Of a stretch of DNA of 64,000 bases, positions 26,492-34,655 are shown in pieces. The DNA comes from Aquariibacter albus (GTDB taxonomy: Bacteria > Pseudomonadota > Gammaproteobacteria > Burkholderiales > Burkholderiaceae_C): the NCBI RefSeq assembly GCF_014145335.1, contig NZ_JACIVI010000001.1, positions 372,001-436,000 of the forward strand, in the 5' to 3' direction. A model generated the notes under the pieces. The model worked only from the letters and a program-made list of their open reading frames with translations, was not told the DNA's origin and did no database searches. Within the stretch, counting starts at the first letter, position 1. The number at the start of each line of letters is the position of its first letter. The position numbers and the translations under genes were made by a program.

Positions 26492-27093
26492 CGGCCTCCC
26501 TCCGCCGCGGGCCTGGCGTGGTGGGCCCGCACGGCCTCGACCAGCCAGGACCAGGCCTCGCGCTCGGCCGCATCGGCCGTCTTGTCGATGGCGATCTGAA
26601 GGTAGGCCATCTCGGCCTCCACCTTGGCCCGCGGCAGCAGGTGCAGGCGGCTGACCAGCACCGCGCCTTCCAGCACGGCGGCCTGGGCGCGCTTGAAGCC
26701 GGGCCAGGGCGCATGCGTCACGTCGTGCAGCACGCGCAGGCGCAGCACGGGACGGCGGGTGGCTTCCTGCACCTGCTCGCTGGCCTCGACCAGCTCCAGC
26801 GCCAGGTGGCGCAGGGTGTCGGCCAGGCGGCGGTTGCGCACGCCGGCCACGCCCGGCACCTCGACCAGCGGCCACTGGCGGCGGCCGGTCACGCTGCCGG
26901 CGATCACGCGCACATCGGTGCTCAGGTTCAGCACCGCGGCGCGGGTGGCCAGGATGTTGTCCAGCGTGGTCGAGGGCGCGAAGGGCATCAGCACCACCTC
27001 GTCGCCGCGGTAGCGCACGCCCAGCGGCGCGACATTGGCCTGGCCGTCCGTCGAGCTGGTGCTGACGACGGCTTCGAAGATGGAATCGTTCAT
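26488..27093 (-). CDS. DUF447 family protein of the H4MPT cluster
   Basis: A 201-residue soluble protein beginning IFEAVVSTSSTDGQANVAPLGVRYRGDEVVLMPF (in pieces), with a split-barrel flavin-reductase-like N-terminal half and a helical C-terminal half. This is the DUF447 family found in methanogens and in bacterial H4MPT clusters. Its enzymatic step is not established; a cofactor-synthesis role is inferred from genomic association. Four-base ATGA overlaps with both neighbours show tight translational coupling. No signal peptide is seen. Confidence 0.85.
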   Translation of the reverse strand: MNDSIFEAVVSTSSTDGQANVAPLGVRYRGDEVVLMPFAPSTTLDNILATRAAVLNLSTDVRVIAGSVTGRRQWPLVEVPGVAGVRNRRLADTLRHLALELVEASEQVQEATRRPVLRLRVLHDVTHAPWPGFKRAQAAVLEGAVLVSRLHLLPRAKVEAEMAYLQIAIDKTADAAEREAWSWLVEAVRAHHARPAAEGGR

Positions 27094-28613
27094 GGGGCGG
27101 GGGCCGGATCGCCGGCTGCATCGGCCGCCGGGCCGGGGACCTCGGCAGTGGCCGGCGGGGGCGAGGCGGCGTTCGCGTCGGCCGCTGCCGGCCTCGGGGT
27201 CCTGTGGGTCAGCGTGCTGCCGGGCGCGCAGTAGGCGCCGTCGTCGCCGGCCGCGCGGGCATGGGCCACGCCCCAGTCCAGCGGCTGATCCTGCACATAG
27301 CGCTTGCCGAGCTGCCAGGCGATCTCGGCCCGGGCCAGTTCCACGCCCATGTAGAAGGCATGGGCGGCGTCGTTCTCCAGGCCGAGCTGCGGCCAGAGCG
27401 CGAAGGCATCCTGCGCGACGCGCAGGCCCTCGCGGTTGTAGACGTGGATGCCCTCGGGCGCGATCTGCACACGGAAGTTGGGGTCGCGCACCTGGGCGGC
27501 GGTGGCGGCAATCTCCTCGGCGCTGTCCGTCCACGGCCGCTTGGCATGCACGGTCATCAGCCGGTCGCTCAGACCCTTGGGCAGCATCTGCTGCTGCATG
27601 GCGGCGTGCATGATGCGGCGGGCCGCATCGGCCTCGGCCACCGCACGGCGGGCATGCGGACTGACCTGGGTGGTCAGGATGGCGGCGGCGTCCAGCTCGG
27701 CGCAGACGCCGAGCAGCAGGGCATTGAGGCCGGCGGTGTCGACCTCGGTCAGCTCCGTCACATTGCCCACGCCGACCATGATCTCGACCTGCGGATAGCG
27801 CTGCCGCAGCCGCTGGTAGCGGCACAGCGATTCGAGCAGGCCGAAGGGCAGGGGGTCGAGGATGGGATCGGCCAGGAAGGGCTTGCCGCGCGCGAGCATG
27901 GCGTCGATGGCGGCATGCAGCGAGGCCTCGTCGCTGGGCTCGCGCGGGATCAGCACGGGAATGCTGTCGACCTCGTCGGCGATCCACAGCGTGTCCAGGC
28001 GCAGGCTCAGCAGGTGATCCGCACCGGCCCGGCCGCCGCGCAGCAGTTCCTGCGGGTCGAGCGAATCGACGCTGACCTTCAGGCCCTCGGCCTTGAGCTC
28101 GCGCACGCAGTCCTCCAGGTGGGGAAAGGGCGTGGCCGGCAGGCCGCCGAGGTCGATCACGTCGGCGCCGTCGGCCGCGTAGGCGCGGGCCTTGGCCAGC
28201 ACCTCGTCGACGCTGAGCCGCGCGGCATCGGTGATCTCGGCAAAGATCCGCGTCCGGTACTGGCCCAGGTCCACCGCGGTGGCCGCGCGCTTGAAGAAGG
28301 CCGGCAGGTCCTTCAGCTCCTCGGGCCCGCGCTGCACGGGGATGCCGTAATGGGCCGACAGGGCCTCGACTTCGCCCCGGCAGCGGCCCGGCAGGATGAG
28401 GCGGTCGGCGCGGCGCTCGGGCTGGCCCCCGGCCGCCGGGGTGATCAGCGGCGCCGGCACGCGGCGCTTGACCATGTCGGCCGTCATCAGCGCGGCGACC
28501 TGCAGGCCGATCTCGCGCACCTCCCAGCTGAAGGACGGCGGCTGGAAGCTGCCCAGCACGCGGCGCAGCGCCGGCTCGGCCAGGCGGCCGGTGAGGAAGA
28601 CGAGGTGCTCCAT
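27090..28613 (-). CDS. Dihydropteroate synthase-like protein of the H4MPT cluster (DUF6513)
   Basis: A 507-residue protein with an N-terminal domain opening LVFLTGRLAEPALRRVL and a central TIM barrel related to pterin-binding enzymes. The barrel shows ADVIDLGGLPATPFP, LKVSVDSLDP, FLADPILDPLPFG and IMVGVGNVTELTEVD. The C-terminal 40 residues are a low-complexity Ala/Pro tail. In H4MPT biosynthesis a dihydropteroate synthase-type step condenses the pterin with RFA-phosphate, so this is a candidate, by inference. The ATG at 28611-28613 was preferred to a TTG nine bases upstream. It overlaps the DUF447 gene by four bases. Confidence 0.88.
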   Translation of the reverse strand: MEHLVFLTGRLAEPALRRVLGSFQPPSFSWEVREIGLQVAALMTADMVKRRVPAPLITPAAGGQPERRADRLILPGRCRGEVEALSAHYGIPVQRGPEELKDLPAFFKRAATAVDLGQYRTRIFAEITDAARLSVDEVLAKARAYAADGADVIDLGGLPATPFPHLEDCVRELKAEGLKVSVDSLDPQELLRGGRAGADHLLSLRLDTLWIADEVDSIPVLIPREPSDEASLHAAIDAMLARGKPFLADPILDPLPFGLLESLCRYQRLRQRYPQVEIMVGVGNVTELTEVDTAGLNALLLGVCAELDAAAILTTQVSPHARRAVAEADAARRIMHAAMQQQMLPKGLSDRLMTVHAKRPWTDSAEEIAATAAQVRDPNFRVQIAPEGIHVYNREGLRVAQDAFALWPQLGLENDAAHAFYMGVELARAEIAWQLGKRYVQDQPLDWGVAHARAAGDDGAYCAPGSTLTHRTPRPAAADANAASPPPATAEVPGPAADAAGDPAPAP

Positions 28614-28637
28614 CGCGGGCAAGGGCCGGGGCCGGCT

Positions 28638-29231
28638 TCAGGCCGCCCAGGCCAGGCCGAGCTGGTCGAGGCGACGCGCCAGCGCGGCTTCGAGCTGGGC
28701 CGGATCGCAGACGACTTCGATGAATTCCATCGTGCGCAGGCGCTCGACATTGGCCAGCTCGATGCGGCGCGGCCTCAGGGTGAACCAGTCCTGGTCCGAG
28801 GTCTTGGGCGCGGTGGTCAGCACCACGGGCTCGGTGTCGCAGGCGAAGACGATGCTCGGGATGCCCAGCTTGCCGGCCTGCGCGACCATGTTCGTGGGCA
28901 AGGTGTCCGAGAGGCCGTAGGCGATCTTGGCCACCGTGTTGCTGGTGGCCGGCGCGACGACGATGGTGTGATAGGCCTCTTCGTAGATCTGGCCCACGGG
29001 CACGGCGCTGGCCGTCTTGTCGCGCACGACGCGGAAGTGCTGCTTCAGGCGGTCGAGGGGGTGGCCGTACATGGGCAGCACCTCCTCGCCGGCGGCCGAC
29101 AGCAGCAGGTCCACATCGGGCAGGCGGCGTGCGAGGGCGAGAGACTCTTCGAGGAAGTGGCCGGAACCGGTGATCGCGAAGGCAAAGCGCTGGGGCGGCC
29201 GTGCGGCTGCAGCGGCGGGGTCGGAACTCAT
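28638..29231 (-). CDS. Archaeal-type flavoprotein, dihydromethanopterin reductase (DmrB/AfpA)-like
   Basis: A 197-residue flavodoxin-like protein of the UbiX/PPC-decarboxylase superfamily: FAITGSGHFLEESLALARRL at the N-terminus, a central VAPATSNTVAKIAYGLSDTL (in pieces) that contacts FMN, and PSIVFACDTEP. Homologues in methanogens and Burkholderia reduce dihydromethanopterin to H4MPT, the last step of cofactor synthesis. Assignment is by family and context. It overlaps the regulator gene by four bases and is 24 bases upstream of the DHPS-like gene. Confidence 0.85.
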   Translation of the reverse strand: MSSDPAAAAARPPQRFAFAITGSGHFLEESLALARRLPDVDLLLSAAGEEVLPMYGHPLDRLKQHFRVVRDKTASAVPVGQIYEEAYHTIVVAPATSNTVAKIAYGLSDTLPTNMVAQAGKLGIPSIVFACDTEPVVLTTAPKTSDQDWFTLRPRRIELANVERLRTMEFIEVVCDPAQLEAALARRLDQLGLAWAA

Positions 29232-31273
29232 CGCGCGTGGGTCAGCGGAATGTGCAGCTTGTGCAGCTTGCGGTAGAGGGTGTTGCGGCTCACGCCCAGC
29301 GCCTGGGCGACCTTGCTGACGTTCCAGCGCTGCTCGTTGAGCAGGCGCATCAGCACCTCGCGTTCATTGGCCTGGATCACGTTCAGGTGGGCGGCGGGGT
29401 CGGGCTGGGCCTCGTCCTCCTCGATCGCGTCGGCGAGCGGCTGCGGCGCGGCCAGGGCGGGCGCGGCCGAGGGGGCAGCCACGCTGGCCAGCTGGGCCAG
29501 GTGCTCGGCATCGATGCGGTGGCCATCGGCCAGGGCCACGGCCGTGCGCAGCACGTGGCGCAGCTGCCGCACATTGCCCGGCCAGGGATGGGCCAGCAGG
29601 CGGTCCATCGCTCGCGCGCTCAGCGTGGCCTCGGGACCGGCCTCGGTGGCGAGCAGGGCCAGGATCAGCTCGCGCTGGTCGCTGCGCTCGCGCAGCGGCG
29701 GCAGCATGACGGCCAGGCCGCAGAGGCGGTAGTACAGGTCTTCGCGGAAGCGACCGGCCTGCACCAGGGCCGGCAGGTCACGGTGGCTGGCGCTGATGAG
29801 CTGGAACTCGACCGGCACGGTCTCCTCGCTGCCCAGGGGCGTGACCTGGCGCTCGTCGAGCACGCGCAGCAGCCGGGCCTGGAGCTCCAGCGGCATGTCG
29901 CCGATCTCGTCGAGGAAGAGCGTGCCGCGGTCGGCCTGCAGCACCTTGCCGCGCCGGCCGCTGCGCTGCGCGCCGGTGAAGGCGCCGGCACGGTAGCCGA
30001 AGAGTTCGCTCTCGATCAGGCTTTCCGGCAGGCTGGCGCAGTTCACCGCGACGAAGGCCCCGCCCGCGTTCGGGCTGCGGCCATGCAGCGCGCGCGCGAA
30101 GACCTCCTTGCCTGCCCCGGTCTCGCCCTGCAGCAGCACCGGAATCTGGCGCGAGATGGCCCGTGCCGCACGGTGCAGCTGGGTGGCCAGACGCGGGTCG
30201 CCGAAGGCCCCGGACGTTCCGCCGTCGGCGCCATTCAGCAGCCCATCGCCCTGGGCCACGCCGCCCACCGGGCGCGCGACGATGTCGATCGCCGGTTCCA
30301 GGCCGGGCTTGGCCACCGGCACGCTGCGCTCGCCGAGCGCCGTGGCGGCCGGCGGTCGGGCCACCGCGAAGAAGCGGTGCGCGGCCTGCGCGGCGCGGTA
30401 GGTCACGACCGGGTGGTAGGCGCTGCGGCTGCTGCGCTCGAGCAGATTGGCCAGCGAGGTCTGGAAGATCTCGTCGACATGGCGGCCGCGCAGCTCGTCC
30501 ATCGTGCGGAAGCCGAGCTGCATCAGCGCGCTGCGGTTGGCCGCCTGGATCTGCCCGCCGCCGCTGACCGCGAGCCGGCCCTCGTGCAGCGTGTAGACGA
30601 ACTCGGGCCGGCTGTGGAAATGCAGCGGATGCGCATCGCGGCAGCGCAGGTCGAGCAGGCGGTTCTCGACCATCTGCGCGGTCATGCCCAGCAGCACCAG
30701 GCCGTGCTGCTGCGGCAGGCTGGAGCGGCTGGTCACGTCGAGCACGGCACACATCGCGCCACTCGGGTCGAAGATCGGCACGGCCGAGCAGGTCAGCGAG
30801 GTGAACTGCGTGAAGAAGTGGTCGTCGCGGCTGACCGCGACCGCGCTGGCCGAGGCCAGGCAGGTGCCCATGCCATTGGTGCCGGCCTCGGCCTCGCTCC
30901 AGATCGCGCCGACGTGGAAGCCCATGGGCTGCAGGTCGTCGGCGAACTCGGGCGAGGACACCATGTGCAGGATCGCGCCCTCGGTGTCGGTCAGCACGAC
31001 GGCGGACTCGGGGTCCGCGAGCTGCTGGTACAGGGTGGCCATCTCATGGCGCGCGCAGTCCAGCAGGTCGGCCAGGCGCTGGCAGCGGGCTTCGAGCTGC
31101 TCGCGCGGCAGCACCGGCGGCTTGCGCGGCCGGTCGGGGTGCAGATGATGCTGCTGCATGCAGCGCTGCCAGGACTGCACGACGACATCGCTGGTCTCGG
31201 CGCGGAAGCCCTGCAGCACGACTTCCATCACGCGGTGTGCGTGGCGGTTGTTCTCGATCACCGTGAGGCTCAT
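29228..31273 (-). CDS. Sigma-54-dependent AcoR-type transcriptional activator
   Basis: A 681-residue enhancer-binding protein. The sensor half carries a GAF-type domain (about 60-210; ...GTNGMGTCLAS...) and a PAS-like segment (about 230-320). The AAA+ domain has Walker A GETGAGKE near 381, the sigma-54 contact loop GAFTGA near 430 and Walker B LFLDEIGD near 450. A Fis-type helix-turn-helix (NVSKVAQALGVSRNTLYRKL) ends the protein. No receiver domain is present, so it is likely to bind a small ligand; AcoR relatives such as BmoR sense alcohols. It heads the five-gene H4MPT run, and -24/-12 promoters lie upstream of folB and of the PQQ dehydrogenase. Confidence 0.93.
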   Translation of the reverse strand: MSLTVIENNRHAHRVMEVVLQGFRAETSDVVVQSWQRCMQQHHLHPDRPRKPPVLPREQLEARCQRLADLLDCARHEMATLYQQLADPESAVVLTDTEGAILHMVSSPEFADDLQPMGFHVGAIWSEAEAGTNGMGTCLASASAVAVSRDDHFFTQFTSLTCSAVPIFDPSGAMCAVLDVTSRSSLPQQHGLVLLGMTAQMVENRLLDLRCRDAHPLHFHSRPEFVYTLHEGRLAVSGGGQIQAANRSALMQLGFRTMDELRGRHVDEIFQTSLANLLERSSRSAYHPVVTYRAAQAAHRFFAVARPPAATALGERSVPVAKPGLEPAIDIVARPVGGVAQGDGLLNGADGGTSGAFGDPRLATQLHRAARAISRQIPVLLQGETGAGKEVFARALHGRSPNAGGAFVAVNCASLPESLIESELFGYRAGAFTGAQRSGRRGKVLQADRGTLFLDEIGDMPLELQARLLRVLDERQVTPLGSEETVPVEFQLISASHRDLPALVQAGRFREDLYYRLCGLAVMLPPLRERSDQRELILALLATEAGPEATLSARAMDRLLAHPWPGNVRQLRHVLRTAVALADGHRIDAEHLAQLASVAAPSAAPALAAPQPLADAIEEDEAQPDPAAHLNVIQANEREVLMRLLNEQRWNVSKVAQALGVSRNTLYRKLHKLHIPLTHAR

Positions 31274-31337
31274 GGCATGGTCCCTTGAGGGCGGATGGCT
31301 GGGCGTGCAGCCTTCGATTGTGGCGCCGCCGGCCCAT

Positions 31338-31367
31338 GGGACGGGGCATCCATATCCCGGGGACGGG
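31338..31367. repeat. Two direct GGGACGGG repeats, possible activator site
   Basis: GGGACGGG at 31338-31345 and 31360-31367, spaced 22 bases start to start (about two helical turns). They lie between the activator gene and its neighbouring -24/-12 site. Binding by the activator is inferred only from position. Confidence 0.3.
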
Positions 31368-31399
31368 CCGGTGATTGCGAAGCCTTCCCCAGCCGTCCG

Positions 31400-31415
31400 T
31401 GGCCCGTGACTTGCT
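31400..31415 (+). promoter_or_regulatory. Sigma-54 (-24/-12) promoter of folB
   Basis: TGGCCCGTGACTTGCT differs from the consensus TGGCACG-N4-TTGCW at one base, with GG and GC exactly 12 bases apart. A start near 31426 would give a leader of about 75 bases before folB. The divergent neighbour encodes a sigma-54 activator. Confidence 0.6.
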
Positions 31416-31500
31416 GCATGATTCGATCCGGCAAAGGCCTAGCGACCGCACGATCGGCCGCGGCCTGCGGGCCACCCCTGCCGCCCCGAGGAGACTTCCG

Positions 31501-32010
31501 ATGAACGCCCCCCGCCCCCAGATGCCCGGCATGCTGCCTCCCTCTCCGCTCGCGGTCGAAGCTGCGCAGCCGCTGGACCTGATCTTCATCGAAGGCTTCG
31601 TCGGCCAGACGGTGATCGGCATCCATCACGACGAGCTGCACGACACCCAGCCCCTGCGCATCGACCTGTATGCCGGCGTGCCGCGGCCCAAGGCCTGCGA
31701 CAGCGACGACATCGATGACACCATCAACTACGCCGAGGTCCGCGAGCGACTGCATCGCCTGATGGCCGAGCACCGGCTGCGCCTGCTCGAGGCCTTCGCC
31801 GAGGAGATTGCCGACATCCTGCTGCACGAGTTCCGCGCGCACTGGGTGCGGGTCGTCGTCGTGAAGCCGCGCAAGTTCCCGGATCTGGACGGCGTGGGCG
31901 TGGCCATCGAGCGGCGACGCGCGGTGACGACCGAGCTGCCCGCGCCGGCGGCTTCGGGTGCGGCCGTGCTGTCCCTGATCGGCAACGGCATGGTGCCCGA
32001 CAAGGCCTGA
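31501..32010 (+). CDS. folB: Dihydroneopterin aldolase-family protein (FolB)
   Basis: A 169-residue protein with the FolB tunnelling fold: LIFIEGFVGQTVIGIHHDELHDTQPLRIDL (in pieces), the DIDDTINYAEVRERLHRLM segment, and a late VVVVKPRKFPDLDGVGVAIER motif. FolB splits dihydroneopterin to the hydroxymethyl-pterin used for folate or, in this context, possibly for methanopterin. It is isolated on the plus strand between the two halves of the H4MPT block. GAGGAG precedes the ATG. A second folB for folate may exist elsewhere, which would fit a dedicated role here. Confidence 0.9.
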   Translation: MNAPRPQMPGMLPPSPLAVEAAQPLDLIFIEGFVGQTVIGIHHDELHDTQPLRIDLYAGVPRPKACDSDDIDDTINYAEVRERLHRLMAEHRLRLLEAFAEEIADILLHEFRAHWVRVVVVKPRKFPDLDGVGVAIERRRAVTTELPAPAASGAAVLSLIGNGMVPDKA

Positions 32011-32021
32011 GCGCAGCCCAC

Positions 32022-32048
32022 AAAAAAGCCGACTGCAGGGCAGTCGGC
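32022..32048 (-). terminator. Rho-independent terminator of fae
   Basis: On the minus strand GCCGACTGC-CCT-GCAGTCGGC is followed by TTTTTT, a nine-base-pair stem 80 bases past the fae stop codon. On the plus strand the hairpin could also slow transcripts leaving folB, but it lacks a T-run there. Confidence 0.85.
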
Positions 32049-32129
32049 TCGTTCGGACAGCCGGGAGGCTGGAGCGGACGGTGGAACGTGCCGCAGCCGA
32101 AGCCGCGGCGAGGGCCGTCCGGTCCGGAC

Positions 32130-32639
32130 TCAATTCGGCGCGAAGGGGTGCGAGGCGCTGCCCTTCTTGGCCACGACTTCCTTGGCCGAGGGCTCGCGGT
32201 TCACCGCGCGCTTGATGGCTTCGCGGGTGGCCGCGTAGTTGTAGTCCTGGATCTTCTTGTCGTCGTCGGCCATCCAGTGGATGAACACGCCGACGCTGAC
32301 GAACACGTCGTCGGCCTCGTCGGCCGGGATGGTGCCGTCTTCGACCGAGTCGGCCACCGCCATGGCCACGCCGCGCTGGGCCGGGCCGAACATCTGGACG
32401 GCCTGCTTGGCGCCCTTGATGGTGACCTTGTTGAACATCACGGTCGCCGGCTTGCACAGCAGGTTCGGCGCGACGACGGCTAGCAGCGAGGTGAAGCCGT
32501 CCTTGTTGTTCACCAGGGCGTTGGCGAAGGCGCTTTCGGCGGCGCTGCCGCGCGGGCCGATGAGCAGGTCGATGTGGGCGACTTCGTTGCCGTCACCGAC
32601 GAGCGATTCGCCGACGAGCACGCGATCAATCTTTGCCAT
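32130..32639 (-). CDS. fae: Formaldehyde-activating enzyme
   Basis: A 169-residue protein that matches Fae throughout: [20 protein letters not shown] with the catalytic His at position 22, [36 protein letters not shown] (in pieces), and [16 protein letters not shown]. Fae condenses formaldehyde with H4MPT to methylene-H4MPT in the cytoplasm, the entry step of the pathway completed by MtdB and Mch upstream. GGAGA stands seven bases before the ATG. It has its own terminator and a palindrome upstream, so it may be transcribed separately from the cofactor genes. Codon use is less extreme than in neighbours, as in highly expressed genes. Confidence 0.97.
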   Translation of the reverse strand: MAKIDRVLVGESLVGDGNEVAHIDLLIGPRGSAAESAFANALVNNKDGFTSLLAVVAPNLLCKPATVMFNKVTIKGAKQAVQMFGPAQRGVAMAVADSVEDGTIPADEADDVFVSVGVFIHWMADDDKKIQDYNYAATREAIKRAVNREPSAKEVVAKKGSASHPFAPN

Positions 32640-32686
32640 GGGGATGTCTCCGTTTGCAGGGGTCTAAGGTGTCGAGCTCAGGTCGC

Positions 32687-32703
32687 TGATGCCCCGGGCA
32701 TCA
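32687..32703. promoter_or_regulatory. Palindrome upstream of fae
   Basis: TGATGCCC-C-GGGCATCA, eight-base arms around one base, centred 56 bases upstream of the fae ATG in the 112-base gap after the CitG-like gene. It may be an operator or an RNA hairpin. No clear sigma-70 or sigma-54 promoter was seen here. Confidence 0.35.
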
Positions 32704-32751
32704 ACGAGGCGAAACTATCACGATCCATGCCACCGCCCATGATCGCCAACC

Positions 32752-33639
32752 CTAGCGAAGCAGGCGTGGGCCGCAGAGGCCGGCCAGCATCAGCGTGGCC
32801 ACGGTGAAATCGGCGCTGGTGCCTGGGTTCAGGCCTGCGGCCTTCAGTTCGGCATCCCAGGCCGTGAAGTCATGCAGCGCGTCCAAGGCCTGCCCAGGGG
32901 CCTGACGAAGCTGCCAGCGCCGGGCCTGTTCAGTGACAGCCTGTGCCGGCCCCGGGCCGTGCTTGCGGACAATGTGTGAATCGGGCGCGCTGCCGAGGAA
33001 GGCCAGGAAGACCGATTGCACGGCAGCCACCGGCAGGCCTTCGACCCCGATGGGCGCTGCGGCCTGCCACTGCCGAAGGCCCGGCGCGAAGAGCTCGGCC
33101 AGGCCCTGGGTGTAGGCCTGCGCGATGCGGTCGCGGTCGGTGGCCAGGGCCATCGCCGCCTGCAGGGGCAGGCTCGGCGGGGCATGGACATCGCCCTGCG
33201 CGCGTCGGCCCAGGCCACCTGGATGGGCGCGGGCGATGGCGCGGTAGGCCGCGCGGCTGTCGTCCAGGCTCAGGGCCTGACAGACCGCTGCACAGCGGGC
33301 CTGCAGGGCCTGCGGATCGAGGGCCTGCGGCGCCTGCGGGTCGAGCAAGCCCTCGGCCGCCACGGCCAGGGGCGCGCACAGCAGCAAGATGCCGAGGTTG
33401 GTGTTGCAGCCGGCGACGGCCCAGGTGGCCTCGACGGCGGCCTCGATGCGTTCGCCCACCGGGCGGCCGCGGGCGATCAGGGCCGGCGCGGCCGCGGCCG
33501 CGCTGTCGAGGAAGTGCCGGGCCTGCATGCCGTGGCCGGGCGAGGCCAGGCTGACATTGCCGGGCTTGCGCACGGCCACATCGAGCCGGCATGCATCGAG
33601 GAAGGCCTGGCGCAGGGCCAGGATGGCGGGATCGGACAT
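32752..33639 (-). CDS. CitG-like triphosphoribosyl-dephospho-CoA synthase family protein
   Basis: A 295-residue helical protein of the CitG/MdcB family: CRLDVAVRKPGNVS near the N-terminus, GERIEAAVEATWAVAGCNTNLGILLLCAPLA (in pieces) and a C-terminal FLGSAPDSHIVRKHGP. True CitG makes the prosthetic-group precursor of citrate or malonate lyases, but no such lyase acyl-carrier gene is here. Homologues are a regular part of bacterial and archaeal H4MPT clusters, so a phosphoribosyl-transfer step in cofactor synthesis is inferred. It starts 34 bases after mptN ends. Confidence 0.85.
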   Translation of the reverse strand: MSDPAILALRQAFLDACRLDVAVRKPGNVSLASPGHGMQARHFLDSAAAAAPALIARGRPVGERIEAAVEATWAVAGCNTNLGILLLCAPLAVAAEGLLDPQAPQALDPQALQARCAAVCQALSLDDSRAAYRAIARAHPGGLGRRAQGDVHAPPSLPLQAAMALATDRDRIAQAYTQGLAELFAPGLRQWQAAAPIGVEGLPVAAVQSVFLAFLGSAPDSHIVRKHGPGPAQAVTEQARRWQLRQAPGQALDALHDFTAWDAELKAAGLNPGTSADFTVATLMLAGLCGPRLLR

Positions 33640-33673
33640 CGGCGGCTTTGGGGGCAGCGCAGACTGGGCCCGC

Positions 33674-34630
33674 TCAGGCCTGACGTGCCGCCGACCGGGC
33701 GCGCCGTGGCATCACGCGGTCGAGCAGGTCGTCGACCAGGGCCTGGGCCAGGTTGAAGGAGGTGACCTTCTGCAGGCCGCGCCAGGCGGCCACGCCGTTG
33801 ACCTCCAGCACCTGCGGTCCGCCGGGGCTGGGGATCAGGTCCACGCCTGCATAGTCGAGGCCCAGGGTCCGGGCGGCCTGCTCGGCCGGCTCGGCCAGGG
33901 CCTCGGTCAAGGGGGCGGCCACGCAGCGGGCGCCCTGGGCGACGTTGTGAATCCAGTGCCGGCTCACCCGCTGCATGGCGGCGCGGGCCCGGCCGCCGAC
34001 GACCAGCACCCGCCAGTCGAAGCTGGGCTCATCCGCTGCGCCTTGCGGCGGCACGAAGCGCTGCAGGTAGTACAGGCCCTGCACCGCGGCGGGCGGCGGC
34101 AGGGGCACGGCATGACCCTCGGGATGGTCGGCGTCGCGCACCCAGCCGACCTGCTGCAGGCCCTTGCCCTGCGAGCCGAAGACGGGCTTGAGCACCAGGG
34201 TGCGGCCGGCTGCGGTCTCCCGCATCAGCAGGCGCTGCGCAGCGGCTTCGGATTCCATCGCCCAGGCCGGTGGCGTCGCCACGCCGGCGGCATGCAGCAG
34301 GGCGCTGGTGCTGGCCTTGTCGACGCTGCGCTCGATGGCCCGGCCGCGGTTGTAGACCGGCACGCCCAGGCGCTCCAGCAGGTGCAGCACGGCCAGGCGC
34401 TTGGTCACCTGCTCGAAGCTGCCGCCGGCGATGCCGCGTACCAGCGCTGCGTCCGGCAGCCCATCGCCCCAGCCGGGGATGAGCAGGCCGTGCCGGCTGG
34501 CCTCGGTGTCGATGCGGCAGGCTTCCAGGTCGACGCAGCGACCCTCGGCACCACGGGCACGCAGGGCTTCACGCAACTGGCGGGTGTGCCAGCCGGTCTC
34601 GTCGGCAAAGATCGCGACCTTCAGTGTCAT
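33674..34630 (-). CDS. mptN: RimK-like ATP-grasp ligase, H4MPT:glutamate ligase (MptN)-like
   Basis: A 318-residue ATP-grasp enzyme with an N-terminal preATP-grasp domain (VAIFADETGWHTRQLREAL), substrate segment IERSVDKASTSALLHAAG, ATP-binding VLKPVFGSQGKGLQQV and the metal-binding end PQVLEVNGVAAWRGLQKVT. This is the RimK/MptN pattern. MptN adds a glutamate to H4MPT to make tetrahydrosarcinapterin in methanogens; the bacterial cofactor side chain differs, so the exact acceptor is uncertain. The ATG at 34628-34630 gives the family N-terminus, 25 bases downstream of mch. Confidence 0.85.
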   Translation of the reverse strand: MTLKVAIFADETGWHTRQLREALRARGAEGRCVDLEACRIDTEASRHGLLIPGWGDGLPDAALVRGIAGGSFEQVTKRLAVLHLLERLGVPVYNRGRAIERSVDKASTSALLHAAGVATPPAWAMESEAAAQRLLMRETAAGRTLVLKPVFGSQGKGLQQVGWVRDADHPEGHAVPLPPPAAVQGLYYLQRFVPPQGAADEPSFDWRVLVVGGRARAAMQRVSRHWIHNVAQGARCVAAPLTEALAEPAEQAARTLGLDYAGVDLIPSPGGPQVLEVNGVAAWRGLQKVTSFNLAQALVDDLLDRVMPRRARSAARQA

Positions 34631-34655
34631 CGCCTGAGCCTCGGGCGGATTCGGC

